From positions 2,108,001 through 2,172,000 of the forward strand of contig NZ_LT629785.1 in assembly GCF_900105995.1 (NCBI RefSeq): 64,000 nt of DNA. Reading direction: 5' to 3'. Below are positions 63,794-64,000 of this stretch, piece by piece; the first letter of the stretch is position 1; each line of letters starts with the position of its first letter. The notes under the pieces were generated by a model, which saw only the letters and a program-made list of their open reading frames with translations, made no database searches and had not been told where the DNA came from. The translations under genes were made by a program, and so were the position numbers. The stretch comes from Pseudomonas pohangensis. Lineage in GTDB: Bacteria > Pseudomonadota > Gammaproteobacteria > Pseudomonadales > Pseudomonadaceae.

Positions 63794-64000
63794 ATGTCCG
63801 ATCGCATTACCCTGCTGCGCCCCGATGACTGGCATATCCATTTGCGTGATGGCGCTGTGCTGCAGCATACGGTGGCCGATGTGGCGCGCAGCTTTGCCCG
63901 CGCCATTGTCATGCCCAATCTGGTGCCACCGGTACGCAACGCCGAACAGGCGGCTGCCTATCGCCAGCGCATCCTCGCCGTGCGTCCCGACGGCAGCCAG
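63794..64000 (+). CDS. pyrC: Dihydroorotase, N-terminal part, cut by window end
   Basis: The first 69 codons of dihydroorotase, which forms dihydroorotate from carbamoyl aspartate in pyrimidine synthesis. The first metal-binding motif is DDWHIHLRDG (residues about 11-20), then IVMPNLVPPVRN, both diagnostic of the short PyrC class. The gene continues beyond the window. It is divergent from argG with a 239-bp gap. Confidence 0.95.
   Translation, partial: MSDRITLLRPDDWHIHLRDGAVLQHTVADVARSFARAIVMPNLVPPVRNAEQAAAYRQRILAVRPDGSQ

Overview
The window is chromosomal DNA of a gammaproteobacterium of the Pseudomonadaceae (Pseudomonas or the related Halopseudomonas). The evidence is Pseudomonas-like protein sequences (OprL/Pal, TolQ, OprD-type porin, GcvR) and gene blocks in the order I remember from P. 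aeruginosa: dapA-gcvR-bcp-tusA-bepA, ybgC-tolQRAB-pal-cpoB, yebC-ruvCAB, aspS, slyX-HIT, proS, hda and purMN. No rRNA gene and no CRISPR array is visible; one tRNA gene is present.

Positions 1-6440 look like the right-hand part of an integrative element. Leftward runs a tightly overlapped operon: a DUF4143 ATPase followed by kleisin, MksE-like and SMC-like genes (MksFEB, or Wadjet JetABC), the last cut by the window start. Rightward run a phage-type repressor, an excisionase and a tyrosine recombinase whose gene ends about 120 bp from the 3' end of tRNA-Ser(CGA). The repressor lacks the serine nucleophile of the LexA/S24 family, and matching TGCAAG-N4-CTTGCA-type operators lie in front of it and in front of the excisionase/integrase genes.

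Positions 6.6-27.5 kb are core genes: purC (a long-form enzyme), bamC, dapA, gcvR, bcp, tusA, the periplasmic M48 protease bepA, nadA, queC/queE, the Tol-Pal envelope operon, ruvCAB with an SOS box, yebC, aspS, a membrane-anchored cold-shock protein, slyX and a HIT protein.

Positions 27.6-35.0 kb form an accessory block inside this conserved order: an orphan amino-acid-binding protein, then a seven-gene leftward operon of T-hemolysin-like acyltransferase, acyl-CoA ligase, haem-oxygenase-like putative diiron enzyme, SDR, TPR lipidless periplasmic protein, response regulator and sensor kinase. A perfect CTTAAG-N5-CTTAAG (PmrA/QseB-type) box stands directly in front of the first gene. It looks like a self-regulated, uncharacterised small-molecule or lipid pathway and is my best candidate for an undescribed system.

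Positions 35.3-64 kb hold an OprD-type porin, a PaaI thioesterase, an IS110-family element next to REP-like palindromes with a structured leader (candidate bridge RNA), proS, a group of envelope and redox genes, hda with its operon, purMN, a large pyruvate:ferredoxin oxidoreductase (nifJ) overlapping a dihydroorotate-dehydrogenase-like gene, an ABC1/UbiB-type kinase, argG and the start of pyrC.
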